From Helochares maculicollis (taxonomy: Eukaryota; Arthropoda; Insecta; Coleoptera; Hydrophilidae), in the NCBI GenBank assembly GCA_033557835.1, contig JAWQRO010000041.1, forward strand, positions 1-64,000: a stretch of DNA of 64,000 bases. Direction: 5' to 3'. The translations under genes were made by a program, and so were the position numbers. Below are positions 49,701-61,664 of this stretch, in pieces. Every line of letters begins with the position of its first letter. Positions within the stretch are counted from its first letter, which is position 1. Under the pieces are notes generated by a model that was not told the DNA's origin, did no database searches, and worked only from the letters and a program-made list of their open reading frames with translations.

Positions 49701-52700
49701 GACGAAAAACATGCTGTTGTTTAACTCTTTGTAACGTTATGAAGTTGGCATTTGGGAGGCCACTCACAAAACTAATTCTCTCTAAAACTTCTACTTCTTG
49801 TCAAATAGCCTTCAATTATCGATGACATGGATAGTAAAGCAAATGGAGTTTAAGTTAATCTAGTTAATGCCCCATCTAAATTGTACCGTAATTTGTTATC
49901 GGATCAAACGAGCTTCATCAAGTAACATGGCCGTGTAAAATAATCAACAGCCGCAAGAAGTTACTTTGTCTCTAAATAAATTGCAGCTGAAGAGACAATT
50001 ACGTTAAAACTCATTGGTCTTAATGATACGGTGCTTTGCTTGTTAATATAATTCGTGGTTTCCAATACATTGTTGCATTAGCATGCGCATCACGGATTGC
50101 ACATGTAATAAGATTAGCTGCTCCTTTGTGGAAGACACTTGCAGGAAGCCTCTATGCGTCTTCAATTCGTCTTCTCTTGCAGACCGCTTCCATGAGACTC
50201 CACATCGACTACTTGAATTGTGCTTTATGTGGCAATTCGCACCAACTGAACTAAGATTATTCCATCTAATGCAACTCTGGTACAGAAACCACAGAAATCG
50301 CTCCAATTCTCTTATACGCATTTCCGCACAGCTGCAATTTCACCGCTTCGAGCATTTCCAGCTTTGCATTACCCTTGCATAGGATGAACAGGTAATAACT
50401 CCAGAGTGCAATCAGAGACGAAGAAATCTACAAGTTAAATAATACTCAAGTAAATCGTAAGAATTTTACGCAAAATAACTGCATCTTTGTGCACGTCTAT
50501 CAAAAATTGGAAGAATAATTTCTCAAACACATATTTACAGACTTGATTTGCACAAATTGTTAAAAGAATAACATTTTCCATATTCACGTATCTGTGCTAA
50601 CTACATAAATTATCACTTCATCTGTCTTGCGCATAAAGTTTGTGCTTTAGTTTTTCAACAGAAGCTGTAATTTTTATCCCATTATACTGTGAGTTTTTAA
50701 AGCTGTTAGTATATTTCCATAAACAAAAAGAGTAAAAAAGCATTACTTACTATGACAAGTTGACATATCATTTAGGCTTGCCTTTGTACATAAAAGTATA
50801 AGCAGTACTAAATTAAACTAAAACATATTTTATTCACGAGTTTCACCACGCTTTGAAATTGCAACTAGAAACATCATTAACTTGTCAAGAATATATTATG
50901 AAAATTGACAAAACATCATATTTTCATGGAGCTACAAAAGGCGAAATAGAAAGGCAATTTAGCAAAATTTTGACGCGAATTTAGCTTAAATACAAACGGA
51001 AAACAGAATTTATTGGGTTTAAATCCCATCAACTATTCAAAAGCAATATTAATTTATTACACATCCGCAATAGCTCGAACAGCTGTCACAACGTTACGGG
51101 GGTGCTTTTTGAATTTTAAAAAGCATGCTGCAAAATGCATCTACTCATTATCTTATATTGACGCCCGTTGATTGGATTAAAAGGCATTGTGAGGGCACAC
51201 AATGAAATAAACTACTTTTAATCTCGATGTTCCGTGTGACACTGCACAAAATCAGGCTTTATTCTTCGCGCCATAATCTTATTAAACGGAACTGGAGTGC
51301 CGGCTGTTTCTGTGATTCAGCAATGCTATCAGGAAGCAAGGGTGAAGGAAGCCTCTCTACATTCTCATTCCTAGCGTTATGCTCCGCTCCGCTTGCTATA
51401 CGAAATAGTAATTCGCCAAATTGAAACTTGGAGCTCATATTGTATCTGCATATTGACTAAAGATTATTTCTTTGAAAATTGTAGCCAACTTCGCACGAAC
51501 GGCAAAAAATCCTACAGAAATGCGCTTTCGAATTCACGAATATAAAAAGTGTTCTCAAATTTTAGTCATTTAAAAGAATAAAACGAAGGCCAGAAAATAA
51601 ATTTATGAAAAAGTTATAGATAAGAGAAAGTCGTATTGAAATTAGAAGCAGGAATAAGTGAGAATAGGGCCAATAAAATGAATTAATCCGGGAAACTATG
51701 TAAAAAATGAGACAGAAAGAAATTCACGAAAAACATTACAAGTGCGCAAAACGTAATAAATCCTGAGAAGAGGAACAAATGTTCAAAGGGAAAATTAGCC
51801 TACCACAATCAGAATTATAATTTCCAAATCTCTTCTCAAGTTCTTAATTATCTGGGCTCCGACTAGATTTATTGTTAACAGGAGTATCAATTTTAATTCA
51901 GTTGGTTTAGCACGAAATTTATTATTTGCCGTTATGCGGATCTGTTCTGTCTGCTTTGTTTGAATGCGTGTCCTATGCAAACGGTCCGTTCAAACAAAGA
52001 CGTTAGCTCTACCGAGATCATTATGTTTTGTTGGGGCAATGTCCACCGACCGAACGTTTATCATTATTGTAGTTGTAATTCAAATGTTAGACTATATTAA
52101 TTAGAAGATCAACCCTTTCATAAGCAATCCTTAACGAGGATAAACTTTCCGTTTACCATAATCCTGAAAACAATTTTTTTGCATTACGTACTCCTTACAG
52201 TGATACCATAAGTTACAACATTCTCAGAACGCAATTTTCTTTTCTTTTCTATCCAAAACTAATGGTTGGGTTTGCAGATCAAGCGAATCGAGTTTAAGTA
52301 GTCTCAGATTTATTCTAGTCAATACCTACAGATTGTTTTATACTCTTACACGATGTAAGATTTTTTTATAGAGAGAATTGAGTGTTTTTTTATTGGGTAT
52401 AACAATTTATCTCACAAACATTATATAACGCTACTTACAGCTAAAAATAATTAATCAAAGGTTCATTGCATGATAAATTGACTTCACAATTATCTAATTA
52501 ATATCAAAGCGAACTGAAATAGTGCAAGTCATAGAACTAAACGATCACCTCTCTATGACATTTTAGAGCTTCAATCTGCGTGCATGTTTACAAATCCCTT
52601 TCTCTCCACCGTTTGTAACAACTCACAGATATGATCAGGATTTTTGATCTGCACGAATAAATTGAACAAATACATGACAATAACGGAAACGTAGCATCGC

Positions 52701-55506
52701 TGCTGACCTAAATAGATAGAAAAGTAAGCCCGTGGATAGTCGGTAGTAAACATTATCTGGTACTAGATAAAACATGAGTGCCAAAGTCCACGCAGGGGTA
52801 TTTATAGATCGCCCCCTACAGACTGAAATCCGGACAATGCGGGCACGAACCGCGAGATTATGATAATCTGTCATAAGCTCGGGCCCTATTGTCAAGTTTT
52901 TGTTACATTTGCGCGCAAACTGGCGGTTCGCACGACCAACTTGTGTCCTCCGAATCCTGGCCACGGACGAGGACAGATGGGAGATATAACTCCATTGAAA
53001 AATGTTTTATTATCGATTTCCTCATTGTTTCAGTTGCCCTAAATACCCATCGTATTCAGTTTCTGGTGATCCAGTTCTAATACTATTTTTTATATATTTT
53101 AGTTTCACCAGAGGCTTTAATAGTTACTGTTTATGAAATAGATTGCTGCAGTTCACAGATTACTCTGTTTCCCATTAATGTAACAACTCAAACTCAAAAA
53201 TTTGAAACAACTTGCGATCAGGATTTGAGGTTTTAATTATTAAAGTTAGAAACAATAAAATCTACAATTTGTGACAAAAATGTTTTATAAAATATGAATA
53301 CGATACTTGCTATATATCGAGCACGACATTTCAAACATATCATATCTAATCATGTAGATGTAATAAAGTATTTCAGTTGGTTTTGCTAAGTAGTCTTAAA
53401 AACTAAAATAATAGTCAAAAATATTGATTTAAAAATTGCTGCTTTTTGTAAAATTTGTCGGTTTATCGAACAAAACGTCAGAGTTGATATTTTGTTACAC
53501 AAATTTAATGTTGGCTGTAAGTAATAAAAAATATATAAATGCATTCTTAGAGCACTTTTTGAGTAATAAAACTACATTTTACTAAGAGGATACACTATGT
53601 TACTGCTTAAGCGATACACATAAGCAAGTATGTGATTAATATTAGGTGACCACTTGTTTTCAAAACCAAACATTTTATTTAAATTTTTGATGTATAATAC
53701 TCCATTTTATTCGAAACCTTAAGCTTAAGCTTAATATATTTAGTTTTATTGTATATAAATAATATTAAATGTCATTCTACTTACACATTTATTTTGTATT
53801 TTAAAAACTAAGTACAAACCTTTTTAAATTCTCCTCAAAGAGCGACTTTATTGCATTACAACCGCAGAAGCCTATTACACCTAAACACATACTATAAGTA
53901 ATAACAGAACTAATACCATTTCGAAATGGAGGAAAACAAAAACTCGCATGTATTACATGTGGGACGTTCCAAGTATTATGCAAACGATATTGGCAACGTT
54001 TTCAATCACCTAATATCATTCATATCCACCATACATACGTAGCGCTTACCCATCTACCTAATATTACAATACACTTACCATAAAATGAAAGTGTATTAAC
54101 AGTTACGGCGAGAGGATCATAAACGTTAGCTATTGATAATATGGCTTGTATATATACCAAAAACTGTATTTATGAATCCTTAGTATCTCATCTCTCTCTT
54201 TTACTGCAAGTGCTCTACGGTTGTCTCTTTCCAAAGGGAGCGTGGATGTAGATATTATAAGAAAACATGGAGTTATCATGTTTCTCGGTACGTGGCTTGG
54301 TACGCCGTGGTGGTTTACACCCCTGGCTCAGCTGCGGTGCATAAGATATTATGCACATTTGAAAGTATAAATTTCGTTTCGGGGACTTGCTCGAGGAAAG
54401 CATTAGTTTTAACGTCTTTCTTTCGAAAGAAATGCGACACGTGCTTCCCACAATATCAATAACGCGTTACAGTGTCTACTTTCGTCAGGTTGGAAACTTC
54501 TTAGAAAATTTACTTGTCAAAAACCGTTGTAAAACAATGTTATTGTATCTTGACATCTCTATAGAGCTAAGTTTCTAAAATATGCAATAGGAAACCTACG
54601 AGGACCGATATGTATTTAATAAATAAAAGTATTAAGAAATTATATCTGAATATATATAATTATTTATTTATATTTATGTTTGCATCAAACTAAGCACTAA
54701 CTAAAATATCATGTATTTGAAGGGATACATTTTTCAAAGAAAAAAGGACGTAATGAAGTTTTCCCCTAACAAGCTCAACGGTAAAAAGCCCTATTGTAAA
54801 TAAATTCCCCCGCATAAAAACTCCCAACTCAAACAATTATCATTTCCCAAACTATCATAAACATAACGACAGTTTTCCTTAGTTAAACTCTCAGTCAGTT
54901 TTCGAAGACGACGAAATAACATATGAAACACGTCGGAGAACCGGAATAGATGTGGACTGTGAAGAATCGCAAAAGCAAACTTTATCGAAAGAACGCGCTT
55001 GCACAGGAAAGAATGACAGAAAGATAAATATGTGTCTCCTAAAAAGCGTTAAATATATTCGAGCGGTATTTACTCTTTTAGAATGTTTAAGTTTGCTTTT
55101 TATTTGTATACAAAAGTAAGCACATATGTGTATTGAGTTTGTCCGGATTGGAATAAACGTTGAAATCAGTATACGTCGAAATAGCATCGCAAATTGTTTA
55201 AACATTGTCAAAACAATGCAGTAAATATTGTTTTGAGTCAAAGAGTGCTGCAACACTACACCACGACACGTGACAGTTTGTTGTGTTTCGTCTAATTACA
55301 TATCCTTCACCCATCACATCACCTTAAATCTCGTGTTACTTTGCATGGCCACGTAAAAAATAAATTATAATGCTGCCATTGTTAAATTCTCTCTTGCTAT
55401 ATTTAGAGAACTAGAACTATGTAGAAAGAGACTAGTTTTTAAACAATTGTTCTTCATTGACCATTCAGATATTTTTTAATCATTTCAATTATTATACATG
55501 AAAATA
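46790..55506. other. intronic stretch, no gene recognised
   Basis: AT-rich. A GC-richer block at about 52760-52990 has overlapping open frames on both strands with no recognisable product. Another lies at about 50080-50390. A 16-bp perfect palindrome TTAAGCTTAAGCTTAA is at 53719-53734. No repeats or RNA genes were identified. Confidence 0.4.
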
Positions 55507-56736
55507 TACCAGGTGCGCAAATTTAAAATGTTTTTTTTTCATGAAAAATAAGTAATTATTTAAGAATAATAGTTAAAAAAAATTTATTCAAAGTATTGGC
55601 TCTCGCTTATCACACATTTTATTCATCTCTAGAGCAATTTATGGATACCATTAAAAAACAAGTTTCGACTTTCATGTTTGTACGTCCTTGAAAGTCTTGA
55701 AGTGTTGCTCACCTAATGCGTGTCCCATCGATGAGAAGAGGTGATAATCAGAAGTCGCCAGGACTGATAAATACGGCGGGTGGGGTAGGAGTTCTCAACC
55801 ATGCGAAGAAATAGTTTCTTTGACCACTTTGACTGAATGTGCAGGAGCGTTGTTATGCTGCAGAATGACTTTGCAATGCGTTCGAGCTCCTTCTGGGCGT
55901 TTTTCGATCAATGGGTGGTTTAAATTGATTATTTGTTGTTGATAGGGGACAGCATTACCTGTTCGTAGTACACTACTCCCTTTGGATCCCACCACACACA
56001 CAGCATTGTCTTCCTCCCAAAACTATCCGGTTTTTATTCGATGTTGCTGGTTGTCCTGGCGCTAACCACGATTTGTTACGTTTGGGATTCTCAAAATATA
56101 TCCATTTTTCATTGCCCGTTACAACCCGATGCAAAAACTCTTTCTCTTGTTGCTTAAATGCAGCATTTCGCAAACAGTTTTTCGTCTTCCCATCTGTAGT
56201 TCGTTCAGTTTGTGTGGAACCCATTTTCTAACCATTTGAATCTTCCCCATGGCTCTCAAATGGTCGGAAATGGCTTGCCAAGTTACATTCAACTGCTCCA
56301 CTATCATTTGTTGTGTTTGTGTATTTTCATCGTCCAATAATCCAGAAGTTCGTCGTCTTCAAATTTTTTTGGTCGATTTTCACGTTCTTTGTCAATAGCA
56401 CTGAAATCGCCACTTTTGAAACGTTGAAATCATAGTTCACAAGTCTTGACAGTTGAAGCAAGATCGCCGTAAGTCTCTGCAAGAATTCGATGCCTGTTTC
56501 TTTTGGTGGATCAAGAAAAACATTACATGCCGCAAATGCTATTTACGTGGCTCAAAATTCCACATATTTAACAGGAAAAAGAAGTAACTAACTTGTAAAC
56601 AATCAAACGAATATGACGTTTTGTATCGGGCAGTCTTATCACAATAATGGCGCTTTAGGTTTCAAAAGGTACTTCAATAGATTTCACGCGCCATCTCTTA
56701 ACAACAAAACGATATTTTAAACTTGCACACCTGGTA
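55507..56736 (-). mobile_element. mauritiana-type mariner, near full-length copy
   Basis: A 1230-bp element. The left end is TACCAGGTGCGCAAATTTAA and the reverse complement of the right end is TACCAGGTGTGCAAGTTTAA, with TA on both sides (55505-55506 and 56737-56738). The CCAGGTG terminus and the transposase motifs (QAISDHLRAMGKIQ, WVPHKLNE) fit the mauritiana (Mos1-related) subfamily. It is the parent-type copy of the deleted element at 6847-7367, which lies in the same orientation about 48 kb upstream. Confidence 0.93.
55619..56565 (-). pseudogene. mauritiana-type mariner transposase pseudogene
   Basis: The probable start is ATG 56565 (MWNFEPRK, then a stop). Pieces in order are TVKTCE-stop-WFQRFKSGDF, DKERENRPKKFEDDELL, WQAISDHLRAMGKIQMVRKW, RVVTGNEKWIYFENPKRNKS, HNNAPAHSVKV and a damaged PDLAP region near 55760. 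The first catalytic Asp is Asn (TGNEKW) and the second is also Asn (HNNAPAH, against HDNAPAH in the deleted 6953-7210 copy). Several frameshifts and stops also break the frame. The end reads INCSRDE-stop at 55619. It is inactive by both frame damage and active-site change. Confidence 0.92.
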
Positions 56737-59700
56737 TACAATAGAAATGATATGCAACTATTACTGAAACACAAGATGTTTAGTGACAAAAAATCAGTTG
56801 GTAGCGGTTGTATACAATAAAATGTTACTAATTTTTGACGAGGTCCAAAAATATTGTAATTTGGGATATGCTCACTTTTAAGAGTATGGAATGCATTATG
56901 CCTTCCTGTCATCCTGAGCTATTCTTATATAGAAATACCAGCCTGACGTTTACACATGTGTCAATAGGTGCCTGTTTTAAATTTTTCGTTGGCCACAGAT
57001 TCCCACAATCCTCGGAATTATTTCCACGAATTGGTTGCTGTTGACGTACGTTGCGTTCGGAGCAAACAAGTAAAGTAAATACAAGTAATAGTGCCAACAG
57101 ATGCAATTTTCTTGTCGATATTTATTACGGTTAAAATTGTAAAATTAGAAGGATGCATTTTGTTCTTAGAAGCGCTGATCACTCACGTTACACTATTTTA
57201 AGAATGGGAGACAATATGCTGCTTAAATACGCTTAATGTTATCCATACATAAGTTATTATTAATAATTCGTAATAGCAATCCAAAATGTCTCTAAATAAA
57301 ATGAGAAAAGCTATAAAAACAGTATCCATCACTACTATTTACATTTTTTTTAGTCTACTTAAAAGTACAAAAGAAATATCCTAGATTTGAATTTTCTTCA
57401 CCACGTCTCGCTTCAATCAGTGGTCAGATTTGTAAGATTAAAATTTTTTTTAATCAAATTTTTTATGCATTATAAATGACAAGCTTGAATACATTTATTT
57501 ATCGTTACTGATCATTCAATCTAACAACTACCAAATGTTTGAGCATATAGTTAACTATTAAGGATATAAGTATTTTTGGAGTAAAATTTTTTACACTCGA
57601 ACTTCAGTTACATGCCTTATGATAAATACATCTTTACAGCTACTATTGGAAGCCACTACTGTGCAAAAATATCAGAAGTGTAGAACTATTGCACATAATA
57701 AATAATATACAATAAACAAACCATTGGGAGACCACAAAAATTATAATTAATAGCTCGTTCTACTAGTATCAAAAGTTTTATTACCAATACAGTTAAGACA
57801 AACATGACTGATTTCCAAATATTTTCTGCGTGTATTTTACACGACATTTTAATGTTTCACACTACTCACTACACTCACACTACAAAATATTTTAAGGCAA
57901 TGTACGAGATTCATATAATCAGTTAATACATTTTATTTTCGTACTTAAACATTTTTTAGGCATTTAAATGCTTCGTTTGAGTCATAGTGCGTAACGGCGC
58001 GTCATGCGGCCGCTATCTATTCACCAGAAACGAAGTGCAAGGCGGGCGAACGATAAATATTATAAAACGGAACAGAAAGAAAAACTTGCCGCATGTGAAG
58101 ACCCTCGCTTAGAATTCCAAGATAGTAGCTTTTCTATCGCATGTGTCTCATCAATCAAAAGTTATCACGGGAAAGCCAAAAAGTGTATCATTAGTTTCAT
58201 ATCAGTATCCAGTTAGTAAAAGCTACTCATCGGACATTATTAGGATTTAGGGTGAAGTAAAAAGATTGAGTGTTTCTGTTAAGGCTCGAGAGCAAAAGTT
58301 TTTGGGGTGCTTACCAATCTCTCATATATCTTTGCTGTCTTAATACCTATGTAGTGGTATGTAGGTGTCTTAAAAAACAACTTGTTTATCTTAGTACAAG
58401 TTTCAAATCGGTGACACAAATAAGAATGACTCTGGAGTTGAATAGTAATCGCAATAACTAAATTTTCCAGGAAAATAAATCCTGTGTGGAATCAAGTTTT
58501 CGGGCAACTCGCCTAAGCCAGCGTTGTAGGATATTCTGCAGCTCGACAATTTGCACCAAAACATTGCAAGTATTACATAAATAATGTATTAAGAGAACAA
58601 CCCTCTTAATGTGGGGCTATTTTAGTCCAGCCATTAACAAGGGTTAGAAAGTGGTAAACAGCCGTATTTTGTACTGAAATAAAGGATAGCGGTGGAGTCG
58701 GTGGAGCAAGGTAAGAGTAATGAAAGAAAGTTATGCAATTACTAGCAAATTTATGGTTCCATAGAAGACTGCGTTCCAATTTCAGCCAACATTAACTCTA
58801 GCTATTCCAGGACTTTCTGACGAATAGCAAATGTAAACTAGTAAAACCTCTACAACAAATTAGTGAACGGATCCCCTGTCTACCTACAGGAGCAGAGAGT
58901 GCAATCCTAATAAGCATAAAATGCTTTAGTTTTGGTGTAAGCGCGGCTCGCCACACGGTTCATCCTGGCTCGTCCTGACGCTAAACCGCTTGTTACCGCG
59001 TGTTCACGCAATACGCTCCGACGGACGCCCTAGCACCGTACTTTACGCCTCAGCGAGCCCACACGCAAAATTATGGATGCAGTATAAAAACGGCACGGTA
59101 CGGCACGGCACAGTTACTCACCACATATTCACATACCACTATTTCACCATTCACCCCAGTTACACTAAGCAAATTTCGTAACTGTAAAATGGATAATTTG
59201 GAGTCAGTGGCTCATTTTCATTATTCAAAATAAATCTTGTACTTTTGATGAGTCTATTTGATAATTATAACTAAGCCAATTTATTCTAATAGCGTTTTAT
59301 TGTTACCCTATTCCGATATCACCACCTCCTGGGGTTGAAGTTGTGCCATTACTGTCTTTTCAAATGACGAGAATGGTTAACTGCTTTTAAATGTAGCATA
59401 TATATTTTAATCAAGTTTATTTTATTATCTAATGCCAAAAAAAGCATTATCAGTCCAGTTGATTTTAAGACAATGCTTTAAAAATATTAAAAAAACATCA
59501 TTGTGGGACAAATAACTTGAACTATCAAATTTATTCTAAGCTTACAAACAATTTTTTCCTTTTATTCAATGGCTTAGTTAAGTAACAATTTTGGAACATT
59601 TAAGTTTTTTGTCTTCAGAGAATGACCACTGAATCCACAATTGGGTCCCAACATTATATTTTTACAATGATGCTTTTACTTTATTAATAAAAATAGAACG

Positions 59701-61612
59701 AATATAGTCGGAAGAATTAAACCTGAACCTCAAACCATCAGAACAGAGATTTTAATTTGATATGATATAGTATCCAAATTTTTTTAGCAACCTTTCAAGT
59801 CGATATTATTTGTCTAAATTTCTGCTTTTTTGTTCATATTTGATTTAGCTGTAGACATTTAAAGCGTTTTCAGGATTCAGTACTTACGAACAACCAAGTA
59901 GACCTAAAATCTTATAGAAACCAGTGAACGGAATTCCACAAAAATTGATCTTTCATAATAGACGTGATAACTTAAAAAATCAGCTATTGCAGGATCATTC
60001 CTGTCCTTATAGTCATTTTCAACTTAGATGCAGTTGAAACACGTCTGCAATCCTACATTCATTAGTTTTTTTTTCACCAGTATTATGACAAGGGTACTGA
60101 AATAGGCTAATCTCACGTATTTTTTCTTGTTTATTTTATGAGGCTAATTCTGTCCCACAAGCCAATATGACATGCTACCAGTGTTGCTTTATTCTGATCC
60201 AGCATGTTCTGGTGGAGGTACGTCCTGTATTGTTAATGTTTAATTAGAGTAGAGGTTGTGGTTACACTCTCTCCATTTTCAGTTTAGCCTCATCAACTAA
60301 TATTCTCATTTAAATTAGAAAATTATGTAAAATTGGGAACTGTTGTCGTTCCCTGAATTCGTTTCAATTTACGTTTTACGTCTCCAATTTACACCGGCAA
60401 TGGAGGGGACATGGCTAATGCCGTCACCACTTTTATAGATTGTTTAATTGTCGTGAAACAACCTCAAAGGATACATTGAATGGAAACTAATTGGCCTAGT
60501 CGAAATTTTATAATGCACGAGTTGAATTTTCTGCTCTGTTTTGTTAATGCATAATTGTTTATTTATTTTTGATAGCTCTTTTACCTCTCCAAAATTTCAT
60601 TCGTATGCATATTGTAAAATGTTTAACTTAAAAATATATATGCCTGCCAGGTAGTGGGTATTACCTGTAATTGAAAATCTTTCCTAGACACCCTAGTTCG
60701 AACTACCATTATCTTAATTGTTACTTAATCTTAATCATTTTAAATACGTACTTGATGAAGTTATTAGAAATTGTGCATAATTGTTAGTATGTTAGTATCT
60801 ATTAGGAATATAAGTAATTCGTGAGCATGGAGAGGTCTTGTGAAGCACCCATAGAAACAACTTCAACAACATATGAATCAATTCCTGCGGATGTCACCGA
60901 AATTTTATGACACAACCCATTAAATCCATAATAGAAGAGTTAATTCCAAATTCTATAGCTTATTGAACGGGTAAATATAAAGTATAATACATAGAAGCCT
61001 TCGAAATAAAGCCCAGTTGAATGGAAGGTAATCATTGTTTTATTATTACGAGTGTCATTATAAATTTCATAATAACAGCGACTTTTGCTATTTTAGGCAT
61101 TGTTTCTGAATCCTTCCTTCCTTCCCGAAGTGGATTAATGCAATATTGTTTAGAAACGAAGATTAATCTCATTACTGAAAATAAACTGAGAACTAAGTTC
61201 GGCAAAGCCCCTGCGCTCACACAATAAGTCATTGAAAATATATTACCAACATTGTTCCAAATAATTGCGTCCCTTTGTGAACTGTTCGATTTTGTAATCC
61301 GATCAGTGCTTTGTTTCACTTTTGAATCAGTGATACAAGTTGAATTGAGAACATTTTATCTATCATGTACAGCGCGCCATTCGAATTTAGAGAGAAAAGA
61401 GGAAAACTAAATTCAGAACACAGAGGAAAAACAACATGAAGTGCTCTCTGTTCTCGAATGATTAAATTCTAAAAGTTCCAATACTGTGGATATTATCAGC
61501 GCGAAAAAAATAGCCGGCGAGTGTATGCGGGCTGTCCGTTTGCGAATATGAATTTCTATTAAAATTCATAAGCGTTTGTCAAAACATACTAATTGAGATT
61601 TCTTTTTTGCAG
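56737..61612. other. distal intron before exon B
   Basis: AT-rich intron except for a CpG-rich patch at about 58935-59110 with a TATA/Inr pair (listed separately). A minus-strand frame at 56909-57106 begins with a signal-peptide-like segment but has no ATG and is not supported. No repeats were recognised. Confidence 0.4.
59083..59120 (+). promoter_or_regulatory. candidate intronic core promoter (TATA box plus initiator)
   Basis: TATAAAAA at 59083-59090 is followed at the normal distance by CACAGTT, an initiator-like match with A+1 at about 59112, 29 nt downstream. The preceding 150 bases are unusually rich in CpG and C/G compared with the intron, and the spacer carries a CGGCACGGTACGGCACGGCA repeat. 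It points toward exon B on the coding strand, so it could start a shorter semaphorin transcript or a noncoding RNA. No first exon or donor site was identified. Confidence 0.3.
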
Positions 61613-61664
61613 GGACCGTGTATATCGACTAAATTTGAGCAATATCAATCAATCGAGCTGTGAG
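61613..61664 (+). CDS. Sema-2a: class 2 semaphorin (Sema-2a/2b-like), internal exon B
   Basis: A 52-nt exon following exon A. Its first base G completes the Met codon split by the intron, and the rest reads DRVYRLNLSNINQSSCE, the next blade-1 strand of the Sema propeller. MDRVYRLNL directly continues YVGA from exon A, and N-IN/IS-SSC is typical of insect Sema-2 proteins. The Cys near the end is a conserved Sema-domain cysteine. The acceptor is TTCTTTTTTGCAG (AG 61611-61612) and the donor GAG|GTAAGT (GT 61665), leaving in phase 0. The next exon, expected to encode RDA-like sequence, was not found before 64000. Confidence 0.92.

Larger units (their letters stand above)
10316..61612 (+). other. 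semaphorin intron of about 51.3 kb
   Basis: The intron runs from donor GTAAGT at 10316 to acceptor TTCTTTTTTGCAG, whose AG is at 61611-61612. A branch-like TACTAAT lies at about 61587-61593. It is a phase 2 intron splitting a Met codon (AT|G), and the two flanking exons give an unbroken Sema reading frame. It carries at least seven transposable-element insertions and a candidate recursive splice site at 31545/31546. Introns of this size early in axon-guidance genes often hold enhancers; that role is inferred here. Confidence 0.88.

Noticed and set aside
50036..50382. Overlapping plus- and minus-strand frames of 72-99 codons.
   Set aside because: They run in three frames over the same DNA, and none has a motif or typical codon use.
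52750..52772. A TATCTGGTAC string similar to part of the miR-277 mature sequence.
   Set aside because: The match is only partial and the surrounding bases form a short palindrome, not a microRNA-type hairpin.
52635..52964. A 109-codon minus-strand frame in a GC-richer block.
   Set aside because: A plus-strand frame overlaps it, the composition is not protein-like, and no family is recognised; a noncoding block explains it as well.
54891..55256. A 121-codon minus-strand open frame, one of the longest in the window.
   Set aside because: It starts with GTG and its product is Ile/Ser/Phe-rich low-complexity sequence with no domain, as expected of a chance frame in AT-rich DNA.
56909..57106. A minus-strand frame beginning with a signal-peptide-like segment (HLLALLLVFTLLVCS).
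   Set aside because: There is no ATG: the start is a TTG, a stop lies six codons upstream, and no acceptor with a pyrimidine tract precedes it.
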